Of a stretch of 64,000 nucleotides of DNA, positions 36,601 through 50,200 are shown one piece after another. Where the stretch lies: contig NC_026656.2 in assembly GCF_000004075.3 (NCBI RefSeq), forward strand, positions 17,928,607-17,992,606, in the 5' to 3' direction. The notes under the pieces are model-generated. The model was not told the origin of the DNA. It saw nothing but the letters and a program-made list of their open reading frames with translations, and searched no databases. Position 1 is the stretch's first letter; the number at the start of each line of letters is the position of its first letter. Origin of the DNA: Cucumis sativus (taxonomy: Eukaryota > Streptophyta > Magnoliopsida > Cucurbitales > Cucurbitaceae). A program made the translations under genes and the position numbers.

Positions 36601-39600
36601 TAAAGCAATTTTCATATATAAAGCCCTTCGACATCTTGTCTCTATAGCTTTGGCTGATCGTTCTACATTAACTTTTCAAGTTCAAAGTTAAGGAGATAGC
36701 AAATTTGGGGGACCCCCCACCAAATTCAACACCCATTTGACTAGAGAGAAAAAAAAAAGAAGCAGTGGGTGGAAGAGAAAAGTTTGAAACTAAGAGCAGC
36801 AGTATGTAGATAAGATCCCTACTTTTTGGCTTCAACTTACCAAAACACATTCCCTACATTATCATTTCTCTTACCTTCTTATACATATATATTGTTGACA
36901 CATCCCTCAAAACTAGCCACACTAAAGATTCTATGAAACCGACCTTACTTAACTTGAAAGTTAATACTATACAGAAAAAAATACGTATATTGCGATCAAT
37001 ATTGTTACAGTTGAACAATGTTTATTTTGACATTATCATTATTATAGGTCTAAGTTGAGAAGATGAATCATAATAAATGATGTGTAGAAACATATATAAT
37101 ATAATGAATAAAGAAGGGTTTGAATGGGCCATTTAAAAAAGGACAAGATGCAAGAGAAAAAGAAGCTAAGAAAGAGTTGAAGATAAGAAGATGACAGTGG
37201 AAAGTGACCTTATTTGGTGGGGGGTGGCAGTGGTGGGTAGGACTCACTTAGAGGGGTCTAGAAATAATGCTTTTATGGTACGACCGTACCTCATCTAAGG
37301 GTTTTGGTCTTTGGATGAGTTTCTCTGTTTGTGTCTTATTTGGACTCCATCAACCTTACTCTTTACCCCTTTCAAAACCTTTACCACCTAACTATTAGAC
37401 TTAATAATAACACCTCCCCAGTTGAAGTTTCTCTGTTTTTGCAACCTTTGTGACCCAATGCTGTCATGTTATTAACTTCTCTTATAAATTGCTTCTAAAA
37501 GTGAAAATTGCACCTACAAACAAAGTTAATTTTCTTAGCATGCTATTCTATATCAAGTTAAATGTGTAATTTTAAGAGAGTGTGAAATTAAAACAGAAGA
37601 TGGGGAAGAGTAGTGTTGGGGGTTAATTAATGGAATTGAAATAGTGAGAAAAGATGGAAGAGAAAATGGAATAGGGAAGTCATGCAATTGTATTATTGCT
37701 CTAAAGATTTAATTTTAATTTTATAAAATATATTATATTATTCTTTGGACATAATGATTTTCCCACCATAAGGATTCATGCATGTATATGTATATCATCA
37801 TACGATACATTCCAATCAATCTCTATTCAACTTTTTCCTATAAACTCACTCTTACATTAAAAAGAAACCCTACACCTTCTTCTTTTTCTTTTCTTTACAA
37901 ATTTCTTTCCCTTATTTATTTCAAAATATGTATGTCTCAAATTGAGTAATAATAAATAAATATTGAACATATAACACAAATTGGGATGAAACTGAAAAAG
38001 GATTAATAATTAGAAACTTACCCACACCTTTACCTAATAGAATACTACCTTTCTCTCACAAAGCTTACTTGTATTGAACTTGTTTAATTATTGTATTGGA
38101 AGAAAAGAACAAGTACAATGTTGACCTTTGAGAGTATTAAAAAGAAAAAAGGAAAAAACGTTGAGATGAAGGATTTAATATAAAATGTAAAAATGTATAA
38201 TAAAGAGGATATTGGAAGAGAAATTTGGGAAACTTTAGGGAAGGCACGCGTGTTTGGGCCAATAGTTTCTCTCCAATGTGGATTCCCCATGTTTATTGTT
38301 TTAAAGCTTAATTGACTTTTTTTTTTTTTTTTTGAATCTTCTTCTTCTTCTTCTTCTATTTATTTATTTACAAGCAAATAAATAAACAATTAATTGTATG
38401 GTTTTTCAATTGAAGAATTGATTTGGTGGGACTTTGGATAAGGTAAAGTGGTTTTAAGTTTTTATGCGGTTTTTGGCATCTCCTCTTAACAATAAAAACA
38501 CATATCAATAAACACTTTCTTCCCCTCCACTCACACATTTTTATTATTGTCTCTCTCTCTCTCTCTCTCTCTTTAATTTCCCATTTCATATCTCATAAAC
38601 CATTCAACTTAAATATTTAATCACCTTCTAAACTTTATATTCATCCATAATTCCTTATTTAAAAATATTATAATTAGAAATTATCCCCCTTATTTGGTCT
38701 TTGAAATTCAAGCTTTTTCTTCAATTTCTTAAAATAATTTCTATTTTGCATGAGTATTTACATATTTTATCTAAATTTCAACTAATTAAAAAAATAACTA
38801 AATAGTTTGTCAATTTAAACCTATTATTTGAGATGGAAAACAGAAAAAAAAAAAAAAAAATTTAAACATAAGATGATATATATGTATTGATTGAATAGGA
38901 TGTTTAATAATCATCCTCCAACATGAATTGGTTAATAATAGATGATCACCTGATGTAAAAACTCAAAAAGTGAGTAAGAATTAACAATAAAAGTCCACCC
39001 CAATTTGAATGTAGAGTAGAAAATATGATAGGTAATTAAAGAACCTTTTTAAATAAAGTGTTGGGAATGTAAAAGAAATTGGAATGACCACCATGGATTA
39101 AAAGCAATCATAAGATGAATTAAGTTAGTAGCAGTAGTAGTAATTGGAAAATAAAGTTTGTTCCTTCTTAACTTCTAGTCTTCCCAGTAATTATTCTATA
39201 AAAAAGTGTATATCACTTAAAATTAATCCTTAAATCAAATGTGCTCTCCCTTTTATCATTATTATTTATTTATTTAACGAATAGGAACATGCCACGTCAT
39301 AAATCAAAGAACATAAGTTGTCTTTTCCCACTTCTTTTCATAAAAGTTTTTCCCATCGAACTCTTTTTAATTAATTCTTCCAAATTAATAATAATCAAAT
39401 AATTAAATTATGTGATTAATAGTTTTGAGTGGTAATTATATTATTGTTTAGATAAAAAAGAAAAGATATTTTGAATTGTTATAGTAAATAAAAGGGAAAA
39501 TGGAGAAGTCGTATCAAAATTAAGTATAAAGTTCCATCAAAGTAAAATCAAATAATTTGGAACAGTGTAATAGGGAAAGTTATTGGAGCCAACTACACAA

Positions 39601-41118
39601 ACGCAACGCATGCATTTCCACACTTCTTCTTCTTCTTCCCCTTTCCATCATTCAATCATACAATAACAAAACAACATATCCCCTTTTTCTTCTTTAACTT
39701 TTTTACTTTTTTTACCTAAACTTAATTAATTCTATTTGTTGCATTTAACTTTAAATTACTATACATTCATCCAAACTTTCATATCCAACTTCTTCTCTCA
39801 ATTCTTTCCTGAGTTACAACAACAACGCTCGTTAAACATCTTTAAAATGTTTTCAATTTTATCTTTCTTTAGACTGTAGAAGAAATTCGCATGTGTAAAC
39901 GTTATTTTTGGAAGTAAGAGGAGAAGAAAAAACATTATGATAATTTAATGCAAATTTATTTGGTGTTTCTTATCTGCGCATACAAGATTGTTGGGCTGGA
40001 TAACTTAATGGGCTTCACACATTACTTCAAAATTTCAATGAACTATTTAATCCAAAAGCTAGACAAAAATTTGAAGGAAATTTTAACTTTTAATTCCATC
40101 AAATTGGAACATACATTTACCCAAAATTTTAAATTTTAATAATTAAACAAGTTTTCCCAAAAATTACAAATTTGAACAAAAAAAAAAAAAATTAGAACTG
40201 ATATTTTTTTCTTTGAAATTATTGTCAATTTTGTATATATGAACTATGCAAGGGAATATTTTCTACAAATCTTCGAATAAAATACTTTATTGTATATATG
40301 AACACTCTCAAATTTAAGGTTATAATTTCAACACTTATCTCACTTTAAGTGCAATTTCATGAAATTAAGAATTTAGGATTAAGTTGAATACAATTTTTTA
40401 TAAAAAAAATTAGGGGTAATTTTAAGTTTTTTTTCTCTCCAAAAGATTATACCAAAGGTAGAATTGATTTTAGAAAATAAAATCACTAACATATTTATTT
40501 TATTTTTCCATCATAATAAGGAATAAGATATATGATGTCACGATCCATGATTAACAACGAAGTTCAATAAATTTAGGTGTTCACTTTCAAATCACTAGGT
40601 TCAACAGACGATATATATAGTGTTTAAAACTTATATAATGAATTGATTATTCATTTAAATTAAAATGCTCTATGTTTTGTTATGGAAGAAAGATTTGGAT
40701 CTAAAAAGTCTCAGATTTTAATTAAAACTTGAGGGGTTATATATATATATATTATATATTTGGGTTCTAATTATTGGGTAGAGGATTTAAATGTTACTTG
40801 TTCTTCTTTATTAAATTATATTAACTTTGATAAAAGATGATCGCAATAGATTAGAAATGAATGCAAATTACTCCCCAAAATCAAGATTTTAAAATTAATT
40901 ACATTTTATGGATACTATAGATTTAGCAATCATTTATATATTTATAAAAGATTTAGCAATCATTAAAAAGTGGAAGATTGTGAATGGTTGTATGAGAGGA
41001 TTCTCCTCATGATTAGAATTTTATTAAACTTGGGATTAAAATGATCTAAATATGGCTTAATTATAATGAGCTAATATAAGATTACAAGAGGGTACAAAAA
41101 GGGAAATAAAAGTGTATC

Positions 41119-42733
41119 TCAATGAGATAGAAAGGGAGAGAGGTTATGTTGAAGGCCAATGTCCATTCCATTGTAAGCCAAAGGAGCAAACATCCACATC
41201 TCATCTGAGCTCAACAACTGCACAATATTAAACACAAATCCCACTTTACTAAGTTTCCTTTTCTTTATTATTTGGGAATTAATTCATTGTTTAAAGCCAA
41301 AGAGGAATTAGAAAAAGAATAAAAAATTAACGGTCGGTTTGATGACATTCGTTTTTATATTTTGTCGGCAAAATTTAAAAATATGGCAGAAAGATTATGA
41401 ACAAAATATCATTCATATGAATATCTCACATACCAAATTAATATACACACTCCAATGTGAAGTTCTAGAGGTCTGTGCATAAGTTTTTTCCTTTTTTTTT
41501 TGGTTTGATTACCAACGAAAGTGGAAGTTATTTTGGTTTGTGTTACCTTGATTTGGAGCTGCAAAAACTTGACATAATGAACTGCTTCTTCAAGCATGGT
41601 ACTGATATCAACCTGCTTCCATCAAGTTCTTCCAAATTAATATATGTATATAATTTCCCATTAAATGATGAAAAAATAAACCAAGAAGGGGAGTTGTGAT
41701 TCTGACCTTGGTTCCATTTGGAACAAGTTTCTGTAATATTCTCAACCTCTCATTGATTCTTTCCCTTCGTTTCTGCGAACCCAAACCCAATCATAATCTG
41801 TCAGTAATTTGAAACATAATGATATATATATATATATAAAAGAGAAGAAGAAGATGAAGAAGAAAGAGGCTTACTCTGGCGTAGAGGCTTTGGGGATCGG
41901 TGGCCGACCCTCTGCTTGCTCTGCTTTTTCTGTTGACGCCACCGTCAGAGGTGGCGCCTGAGCCGCCGCCGTTGGCTTCCTCGGAACTATTCTCTTCCTG
42001 GTCTGAATTATAACTAATGGAGCTTTGTCCTTCTTCCTCTACATTTTCCCCTCTCTTCTTCTGATCCTCTGTTTTCTTCTTCCTCTGCACCTGCATTTTC
42101 CATTATATATATTCAAATTTCCTTAAATTATCTTCAAGTGATTTTGAAAATCACAAAAGTGGTTTTAATGTTAAGCTTTTGTGAGCTTACATTTGAGGTG
42201 GTTCGAGTTTTCTTCTTCTGATTATCGGAAATGTCTCCATTATTGACTTTCCTTTTCAATGCAATTGGTAATTTGTTTCCGGCACAGGCTGAATCTAGAA
42301 GCGGCGACGGTGGCGGGTGGTTACTTTGTTGTACATTATTCTCTATGAATCTCGCCATGCCGGAATCCTCCCCTTCGGCATCGACGGCGAGGGCATTATT
42401 GACTTCCTCGATTAAAACATCAGAAAAAAACTCGGACCCAAAATTCCTCTCATCAATTGGCATAAAAAAATCACTCGAATTCGGAATCAAAACTGAAGCA
42501 CTAGAACAAGTCCTAATGTCCTGTTTACAATAGCTCTGCAAATTAGGAACAAAAGCATCCAATGAATAGAACCAACTGCTGCTGCCGCCGCCGCCGCCAT
42601 TGTTGGGCAATTGATGAAGCTCAGTCGAACAACAATTAGTCATCGGTATATGGGTCTGATTTATCTCTTCCGATGAGAACATGGCGGCGAAAGATTCCCA
42701 TTCCCCATCGGAAAAAACTCCCAAAGCCTCCAT
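41119..42733 (-). CDS. Class II RSL bHLH transcription factor (RSL2/RSL4/RSL5-like)
   Basis: Five exons, minus strand: 42733-42191, 42090-41875, 41772-41707, 41612-41547 and 41217-41119. They join in frame to 329 residues. The bHLH domain is split across exons: [10 protein letters not shown], then [22 protein letters not shown] (254-275), then [22 protein letters not shown] (276-297). It is followed by the class II signature LLSSDEMWM and AYNGMDIGL. The basic region and the IST (rather than LVT) after the first helix separate class II from RHD6/RSL1. RSL factors switch on root-hair tip growth in response to auxin and class I RSLs. The first 250 residues are acidic, with Ser/Asp/Glu runs, and probably activate transcription. 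The length is closer to RSL2 (about 328) than RSL4 (258). Confidence 0.92.
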
Positions 42734-42828
42734 TTTTTATTAGGGAAGAAAAGGCAAAGGTTTTTTTTGTTATTGTGTTGTGTGTTGGGGGTTGCTTGAA
42801 ATTGAAAGAGGTTTTAAGATGAATGGGA

Positions 42829-42836
42829 TATTTATA
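42829..42836 (-). promoter_or_regulatory. TATA box of the RSL-like gene
   Basis: A perfect TATAAATA on the minus strand, about 100 bases upstream of the ATG, predicting a leader of some 65 bases. Further upstream at 42973-42984 is the GC palindrome TGGGGGCCCCCA, conspicuous in AT-rich DNA. Confidence 0.65.
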
Positions 42837-45465
42837 CCCAACGATGAGATGAGCAAATGTGATAATTATAAAATTTGTGTTAAAAGAGAATTTGTTTAAT
42901 GATTGATTAAGCATTTAATTCTATGTTTGTGGAATTTTACGATGAATTGGATTGAAAAAGAAGAGTCCAATGTGGGGGCCCCCAATAAGAAAGCAGACTC
43001 CAACTCATAGATGGGGCCAAAGCTTCATGCAATAATGAGTTTGATAATTTAGAAAATATATAATCACAATTATTTAAGTATTAATCAATAGTTTATAGTT
43101 CTTAATTTGCATAACAAACAAGTATTCTATCATTATCATAACCCTAATACTTGACTCTAAACACAACTTTCCCTCACTTAAACAAAGTTGGCATCTTTAT
43201 TAAATTACATATGAAAAATTGTTGGCACATAGATCTTGTTTCAACCCTCTAATCAACAAATCAAACTCCTTTCAATTTGTAAATAACATTAAACATAATT
43301 TGATATATAAACTAAATTATTTTATTAAATGTTTATAATTCGACGAAGGAATGAAAATATATATAAAGTTCATCGTTCAACAACTATTTAGACACGTGCA
43401 ATATCTACAACGTTAGTATAAGTGTTGCTATTAAGTTTTAGATTTTTAACCACTTAACCTAGTTAAGCTTTAGGATGAGTTCAACTAGGTCGACTTAACC
43501 TTTAGAGTTTATTGTTCGTACTTTAGACTTAGATCTTGACTTGATTACCTTTGGATTATTCTCTTTCATTTCTCCTCTTTATTTATTTTTTGTCCCTATT
43601 GTATGTAGTTTTGTCCTTTGTTGTTTTTAATTTTTTTGGGTGATTTTGCATTTTGTTGGTACTTTCTTTCGTCATATATTTTGTTTGTTCTAAATGAGAC
43701 TCCAATTTTGTTTTATTCGGACATGGTTTGCATTTCAAGAGAGAAGAATTTAAAATCACCCTATTTTCAATAGGGATCTAAATTATATAATAATTTTTGT
43801 GTTAATATCCTAATCATGAGATTAGAATCATTTTTTTTTTTTAAATTTTAATCCGATAAGGTTATGAGACATAATTATTCGAGATGATATCCCTCCATTC
43901 TCCCGCTACCCCTCCCTATGCCTGTTGATATCATTAAATTTATTACTGTCTTCCTATTGTTTTTAAAAAAGGTAATGGTCCAAAATAGAAAAATAAAACT
44001 TGAACTTTTTCTTCAATAATTTTTGTTTTTTTGAAACTAGCTAAATCTTATAATTAATTTAATTTTAATAATTATCCTTATTTCTTACACTTCTTTAATT
44101 TTAAAAAGTAGAGAGAAAAAGAGAGAGAGAAAGTTAGATATCAAACAAAATTAACATAATAATTATATTATGGATTTGGAGATTAAAAGATATAACCTTA
44201 TACCACACCTTTAATAATCTACTACTTTAAAAATGAGGTATTTATAATTTATTTTAAACTAAAAATAAAATATTTCCTTTTCACTCCTCACTAGAAGAGT
44301 TAAGAAAACCAAAACCATATTTGATATTATTATTCTTCATTTTGTTATTTATTTCATTTGTAAATAAAGATAAAATATTTGTTATGATAGATATATTACT
44401 TATATGCATTTCAAAAGTAAATGTTTTAGATGAATTAATGTGATGAAATGGTAGAAGAAATTGGATATCTTTTGGTAATGTGATGAAGCAGAGATTTGGA
44501 GGAGTGAAAAGGAATAGGAGAAATTTGTTTTTGGTAGTTAAAGGAAAGGAAGTAGAGATGAAAATAGATTCATAAAATAGGTATAAGAGAGTCGGGGCGT
44601 TTGGTTTGTGTGGAAAGGCATGGTTTGTGAGAAGGGTTAGACTTATGTGAGAAGGGGTTTGGTTTGTATATTCTAAAAAATGTAAGAACGTGGGCTGTCT
44701 TTCCTTTTAATATTATATAACAACAAATATACATACATACACATATATAGAGAGATTAATTATGTTTGTGATAAACAATATTAAAATCATTAATTATTTA
44801 TTCATTTAATATCAGATCGTGGGGAGTCTCACATCCTTATAAACTCGGACAAATGACCGTTATAATCGCTTTTTGTCTATATTATTATTTCAGGTTCTCT
44901 TTTTCTTCGTTATTTCTTATTTTTTAACATTTGAGATGTGATATTTATATGTGACAAATAAATAATCTATGTATAACATTTTGTCTACGTTCACACCGTT
45001 TATTTTGTTAATTAATTAATATTCTTAATGTTGTTCAACCCTAGGTTACTCCATTAATAATCATCTTGCTTCTTGTTTTTATTTTTTAAAATCAAACTTT
45101 TACTTTAAACATTCAATTTTTAACTCTAAAATTAACCGTACTATCTTTAAAATCAAACACTAGTTTTATCTTAAAAAGAATGTGTTTTCTTTTGTTAATC
45201 AACATAGTACCAAGTCAAGTTTTAAAAACTAAAAACATAGTTTTTAAAATTAATTAAATGATGGTATAGAAATATTTTCACTGAAAAAATGATAAAAAGA
45301 AATTAATCAGTAATTATATCTGACTTTGATCCAAAACTTTCTCTTGTATTCTATTTTACATTGGTTAGGTAAGATGAGTAGATAAATGTAATAGTGTTAC
45401 AAAACAATACTAAAGTTTATGGTTCCAAATAATTATCATTTAAAAGGTAAATATACGGAATGGTA

Positions 45466-45500
<35 letters not shown>

Positions 45501-46648
45501 CATTGAAAATTGAAAAACAAAAATTTGTTTGGAGCAATATTTCAAGATGTGTAATTAATTAAAAGCTCAACAACTTTCCAAATAACTTAAATGAATTAGT
45601 GGGTGTGTTTCTTGCGGTGGTTTTGTTTATATCTTTATTTATTTTTCCCATAATGTAAAACCTCATTTTCTTAATGTCGGCTTGACCAATTGATATATAT
45701 GAAGCATACTCTTTGCTTTCCTCCCTATATTTATATATACAATAGTACTTAAGTTTTTTTTAAATACTATTATCATTAGTTTAATTCTCTCTATTCTCAA
45801 TATAATGATATTAATGCTAATGTTTTATAGAAATAAATATATAAACACCAAAAACTTGAAGCCGACAATACACTTAAACTATATGGATCTAATTATTGAC
45901 TAAAACAGCAGCTAAATACAATTAAGTTCGATAAATTAGTTAGTGATCTAGTGAGCTTCAATATACATAGAAATTAATATACATCATGTTAGTTGTTTGG
46001 CTTCTAAGTCAAAAGCAAGGTTCCAATACATAAACAATTCACGTAATTTATGTTTACATTTTCTAGTTGAATGTAGTTTGTTTATTGAAGCTACACATTT
46101 TGAATATTGTCTAAATTACAGTTTGCCCTATATTCGACAGGTTTTGTGGGTTTAAATTTATGAAAGACAAATATTTATTATTGAAAAACAAATGAATTGA
46201 CTTAGATTGTAATACATCATTTTTTTACGTTAAAAACACGAACTATCGTTGTTGTTTGCGTCGACTTTTGGTAAGTGAATATTATTTTAAACTGTCCATT
46301 AAAGTCATAATCAAAATACAGAGAAAAACAAACCAAAATCATAAATATTTTGGTTGAATTGGTTTAGTTCATAGACGAAATGTGTCCATGGTATATAATA
46401 TTGTAAGAGAGAAGTCAAATGAAAAGACTGACTATACAATATTACAAGTCAAATTACAGAACTACCCATATTTATACTATTATAAAGTTTTTTTAACTTC
46501 GAAAGTCTGTCGCAACAAAATTTTGTGAAATAAAGAATTCAACTACTTCATCCTTCTGTTAACAGATGGAAACATAAAATGTTACATATTTATTGCTCAA
46601 TACATAGACTTAATTTACCGACAATATTATTATTTCATAAAATCAGAA

Positions 46649-46789
46649 TCAATGTGTATATATATATATATATAGACAATGGAAATATTTAACAGTAGGG
46701 ACAGGTCCGTAATTCAAAAGGAAGGCACTCTTCTCCGCCGCAGATTCCGCCGCGTCTGCCGGTTTGGTCTGACTCGGCCGGACCACCAT
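46649..46789 (-). CDS. Candidate small protein or first exon, 46 codons
   Basis: The ATG at 46789 sits in a good context (AAAAATGGTG) and opens 46 codons to a TGA at 46651-46649. The first 30 codons are GC-rich and alanine/charge-rich (contains PADAAESAAEKSAF and NYGPVPTV), unlike the AT-rich surroundings. The last 10 codons run through a TA microsatellite (LYIYIYTH), so either the true exon splices out earlier or the frame is short by chance. A CTTCTTCTT leader-like tract (about 46872-46889) and a G-box cluster lie upstream on the same strand. I recognise no family. Confidence 0.35.
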   Translation of the reverse strand: MVVRPSQTKPADAAESAAEKSAFLLNYGPVPTVKYFHCLYIYIYTH

Positions 46790-46956
46790 TTTTGTTTTTT
46801 GTACCGCCCGTTGCACGACCTTTCAAACCAAACCCACGCCTTCCCAAACCTAAAATTTTAAATGAAAGTAATAAGAAGAAGAAGAAGAAGGTTTAGAAAT
46901 TAGAATCCGATTTTATTCTTGCCAACTTGGATCGGACGATTCCTATTGGCTGCCTG

Positions 46957-47217
46957 CACGTCCACGATCACTTGTTTGGAAAAAACAGAAACAGAGAAAG
47001 AAAGAAAATAAACGAATAAATAAAAGTTTTATTTTCCTTTTCTATTTTCTCGAATTTTCTGCTCACCAAACACATTCCGGAATTTGTTTTTCCTTTTTTC
47101 TTTTAATTTAATATGCGTACGTGGGAATGGCGCTTTGCGATTGATCCACGTGTGATGGTGTTTTGATTCGAATTTTTGGTCCACGTGGGATTCTCATTCT
47201 TAAGGCACGTCCACGTG
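46957..47217. promoter_or_regulatory. Dense ACGT/G-box cluster
   Basis: CACGTG at 47147-47152, 47182-47187 and 47212-47217, plus ACGT cores in TACGTGGG (47118), GCACGTCC (47206) and GCACGTCC (46956). An inverted CCAAT lies at about 46944. This is typical of an ABA- or light-regulated promoter. The nearest recognised genes are over 4 kb away, so it probably serves the small frame to its left or an unannotated transcript. Confidence 0.5.
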
Positions 47218-50200
47218 TTATTCCCCTTGGCCCATTTATGCGAATTTTATATTAATGTGAGAATTCATTCATAATCATTGAAAGGAAGAAAAAAAATTAG
47301 ATATGGTATTTTCTAAATCATATCCGTAATCTACAAATTTGGAAGGGACAAAATAATTCATAAATCACTATTTTACTCCCTTTTTTTTATTTATTAAAAA
47401 AAGATCTGCTTTTTAATTTAAGATTATTGTGTAACACTTTAACTTATATTTTGTTCCTAAATTTATTTATCTACAAAATTTAAGTTTTTTCAAATTTTGG
47501 ATTATTATACTCGTTTACATCAAACATCAACCGTTGTTGTTTAAACTTCTTTTAAAGGAAATTCGATTATAGTTTAGTTGATAAAACCGCATATATAAGT
47601 TAAACTTATTAATGATTATTTTCATATTATTTACTTTTTTATAGACCACAAATTAAACGGGTCGATATGCATAATTGTATGTCCAATTGTTTATCATGTC
47701 ACGTGTCAATTGTATCAAAATTAAACCATATTAACATTTTGTAGATTAGCTTAATTAAACCACTGTCGCAATGATTTAAAACATATCATAATTTGTTAGA
47801 ATGAATGGTAAAGAATCTCCGAGAGGAGAGGTGGAATTGAATTCAATTGAAGTCATCGAGTTTTTGAATTGAATCTTAGACATTCTAACTTATCTTAGGT
47901 TTATTTGTTTATTATCGTAGGACTCTCTCTTTTGTTTCTAAATTTTAAAAATTTCCTAGAGAGAAGAACACAAAACTACTCGTAGTTTAACTTAATTAGT
48001 TTTTGTCTCCTATTTTTGCAAAGCTCTTTCCTCCTTATGTCTTATTACTCATCTTTCATACGTTTCATGGTTGAATTATTCTTTCAATTTTAAAGAATTT
48101 TGGTTTTTCTTTTATAAAAAACACTTCCCTATGAAGTTTTTGATGTTTTCTAAACATGTTGTATGAGTTGAAAATAAAAATTTAAAAAAATACACACTAG
48201 TATTTATAAGAAATTTTGGAATTAAGACATTAGACATATATATGTGATCGATGGAAATAGTGGATGTTCAAATCTCTCTATAATTAGATACTATACTTAA
48301 CCTAATTTGCACATATTAGTGTTAATTCAAGCCTAATTGAATGACTAACAATTTTTCTATTCAAATTCTAACCTTGCAAATTTGTGTTATGTAATATCAA
48401 TATCACATATATATATTATAAATCTATTTATATACTATGCATACTCATTTTATTATTAATTGAAGATTTAACAACATAATTTGATACAATATGTCTTTTC
48501 TCCAACACAAAATCTCATATACAACCTGCCCAAGAATCAAATGATGTAGGAACAAAATTTCCTATGAACACAACATTATGTTGTTTAATTTGTATAAGAT
48601 ATTTAATTTCCTTAATAATGTCCATTTTTATTTGATGTAATATATTTTCTTCAAAACAAACGTGGGTTTGTTTAATCTTTTTAGTACCAAGTCATAGTAA
48701 GATCCAATCAAAAACCATTCCCATATACAATTGAATATTGCCCATGCATATGCAACTTTCCTATTTTTTTTTATATATATGTCATATTTTTTCCCTAAAA
48801 ATTGAAAATCATACTCTTCTATATATATATATATACGTTTATAATCTACAAATAATACCCCTATGTTTTTTTAAAGAAAGATATTTGAATATAATTATCA
48901 TCCATATCGATCATTAATACCTCATTTTAAGCACTCTAGCTTGTGTTTTTGCCTTTTCCTTTAGTTTTTTAAATTGAACATATTCTTCTATATATATTAA
49001 ATTGTCCATTATTGGTTCATAGAACTTGCTACGCATGCAATTTGTAGCAACTTGATTTAGAATTAATGGCACAATCTAACAAAATAACTCTACAAAATCA
49101 GCATACAGATTTGATTGATAGATTGTTTAAAGCTGTAGGAGTGTAATTTCCAACTATCTCATTGTTTATCTACATTTTTAATATACGATCAAATCAAAAT
49201 GTTTGCAATATAAAAATATATGAACTTCTACTATCATACACGTCGTTACGATTAATATTTTGTTGATCTTAAATCTTAATGTTAGGATATCTTCCTTCAA
49301 GATTAATGTAGTTTATATATTTCTCACGCACAAATATAATAAACTAACTAAAGGTAATATTACATGTAATTGAGGTCGTATGCATTTTTGTGTAATATTA
49401 ATGAAATTGTTGATATTTGATAAAGATTCGTAAATCAAATAAATTATTTTATTTTATAATTGATTTTATGTTGTTAATTTCAAGATGAATATGAATAATC
49501 AAACTATCCTAACCACCACAGATAATTAAAAAAACTGTAAAAGAAACTGAGAAAAAAACTTATGAACAAGTTGGTAGCAGAAATATTATATAACTGTTAA
49601 AATGAACAACATATTGTATTAATTGATGTGAAAATATTTCATCCATTATAACTAAACTTAAACTATATAGAGATTAAGATCAAGATGTGGTAAAGATTTA
49701 TTTCAATTAAAAACATATAATTGACATGATATTCGCTAATGCACATATCAATTACTGTAATATCCATATACATAATTGTTTGATAAATGATGTCATATAT
49801 TTATTTCAATTATTTGCAAAAGAAGAAAGTGTGGAAAGGAAAATATGTTCATATTCGCTATTATATATAGTTCATCTTCAACTGTTGTGAAATCACATGT
49901 TTTAAAAAGAAAACTTGGAATTCTATTCGTATATATGTGAAAGAATAAAATCTTGAATCTAACATTTATTAAATCAAATTATAAAAAAGAAAAAAAAAAC
50001 TTGCCAATTCTTGTAGTTTATTTTTCCATTGAACTTTGAAAAGGAAATAAAAATTTATTAAACCCCAAGTGACAGATAATAGCTGTGTATAAAATTAAAG
50101 AATCCCAATTAATTTACAAATAGCATTCCTCATGCATGGAATTTCAAAACCCAAATATATTTCTTCATTTTTTTAAAGTTGCAATGTTGTAGTTTTCTTA

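Larger units (their letters stand above)
32921..41118. other. 8.2 kb region: D14 promoter and long gene-poor stretch
   Basis: Beyond the D14 promoter elements listed separately, I see only AT-rich DNA, simple repeats (TG/TA near 34304-34336, CT near 38551-38572, TTC near 38337-38357) and poly-A/T tracts. Several short open frames (for example near 36223-36513) have low-complexity, non-conserved composition. No exon, tRNA or recognisable microRNA is visible. Confidence 0.45.
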
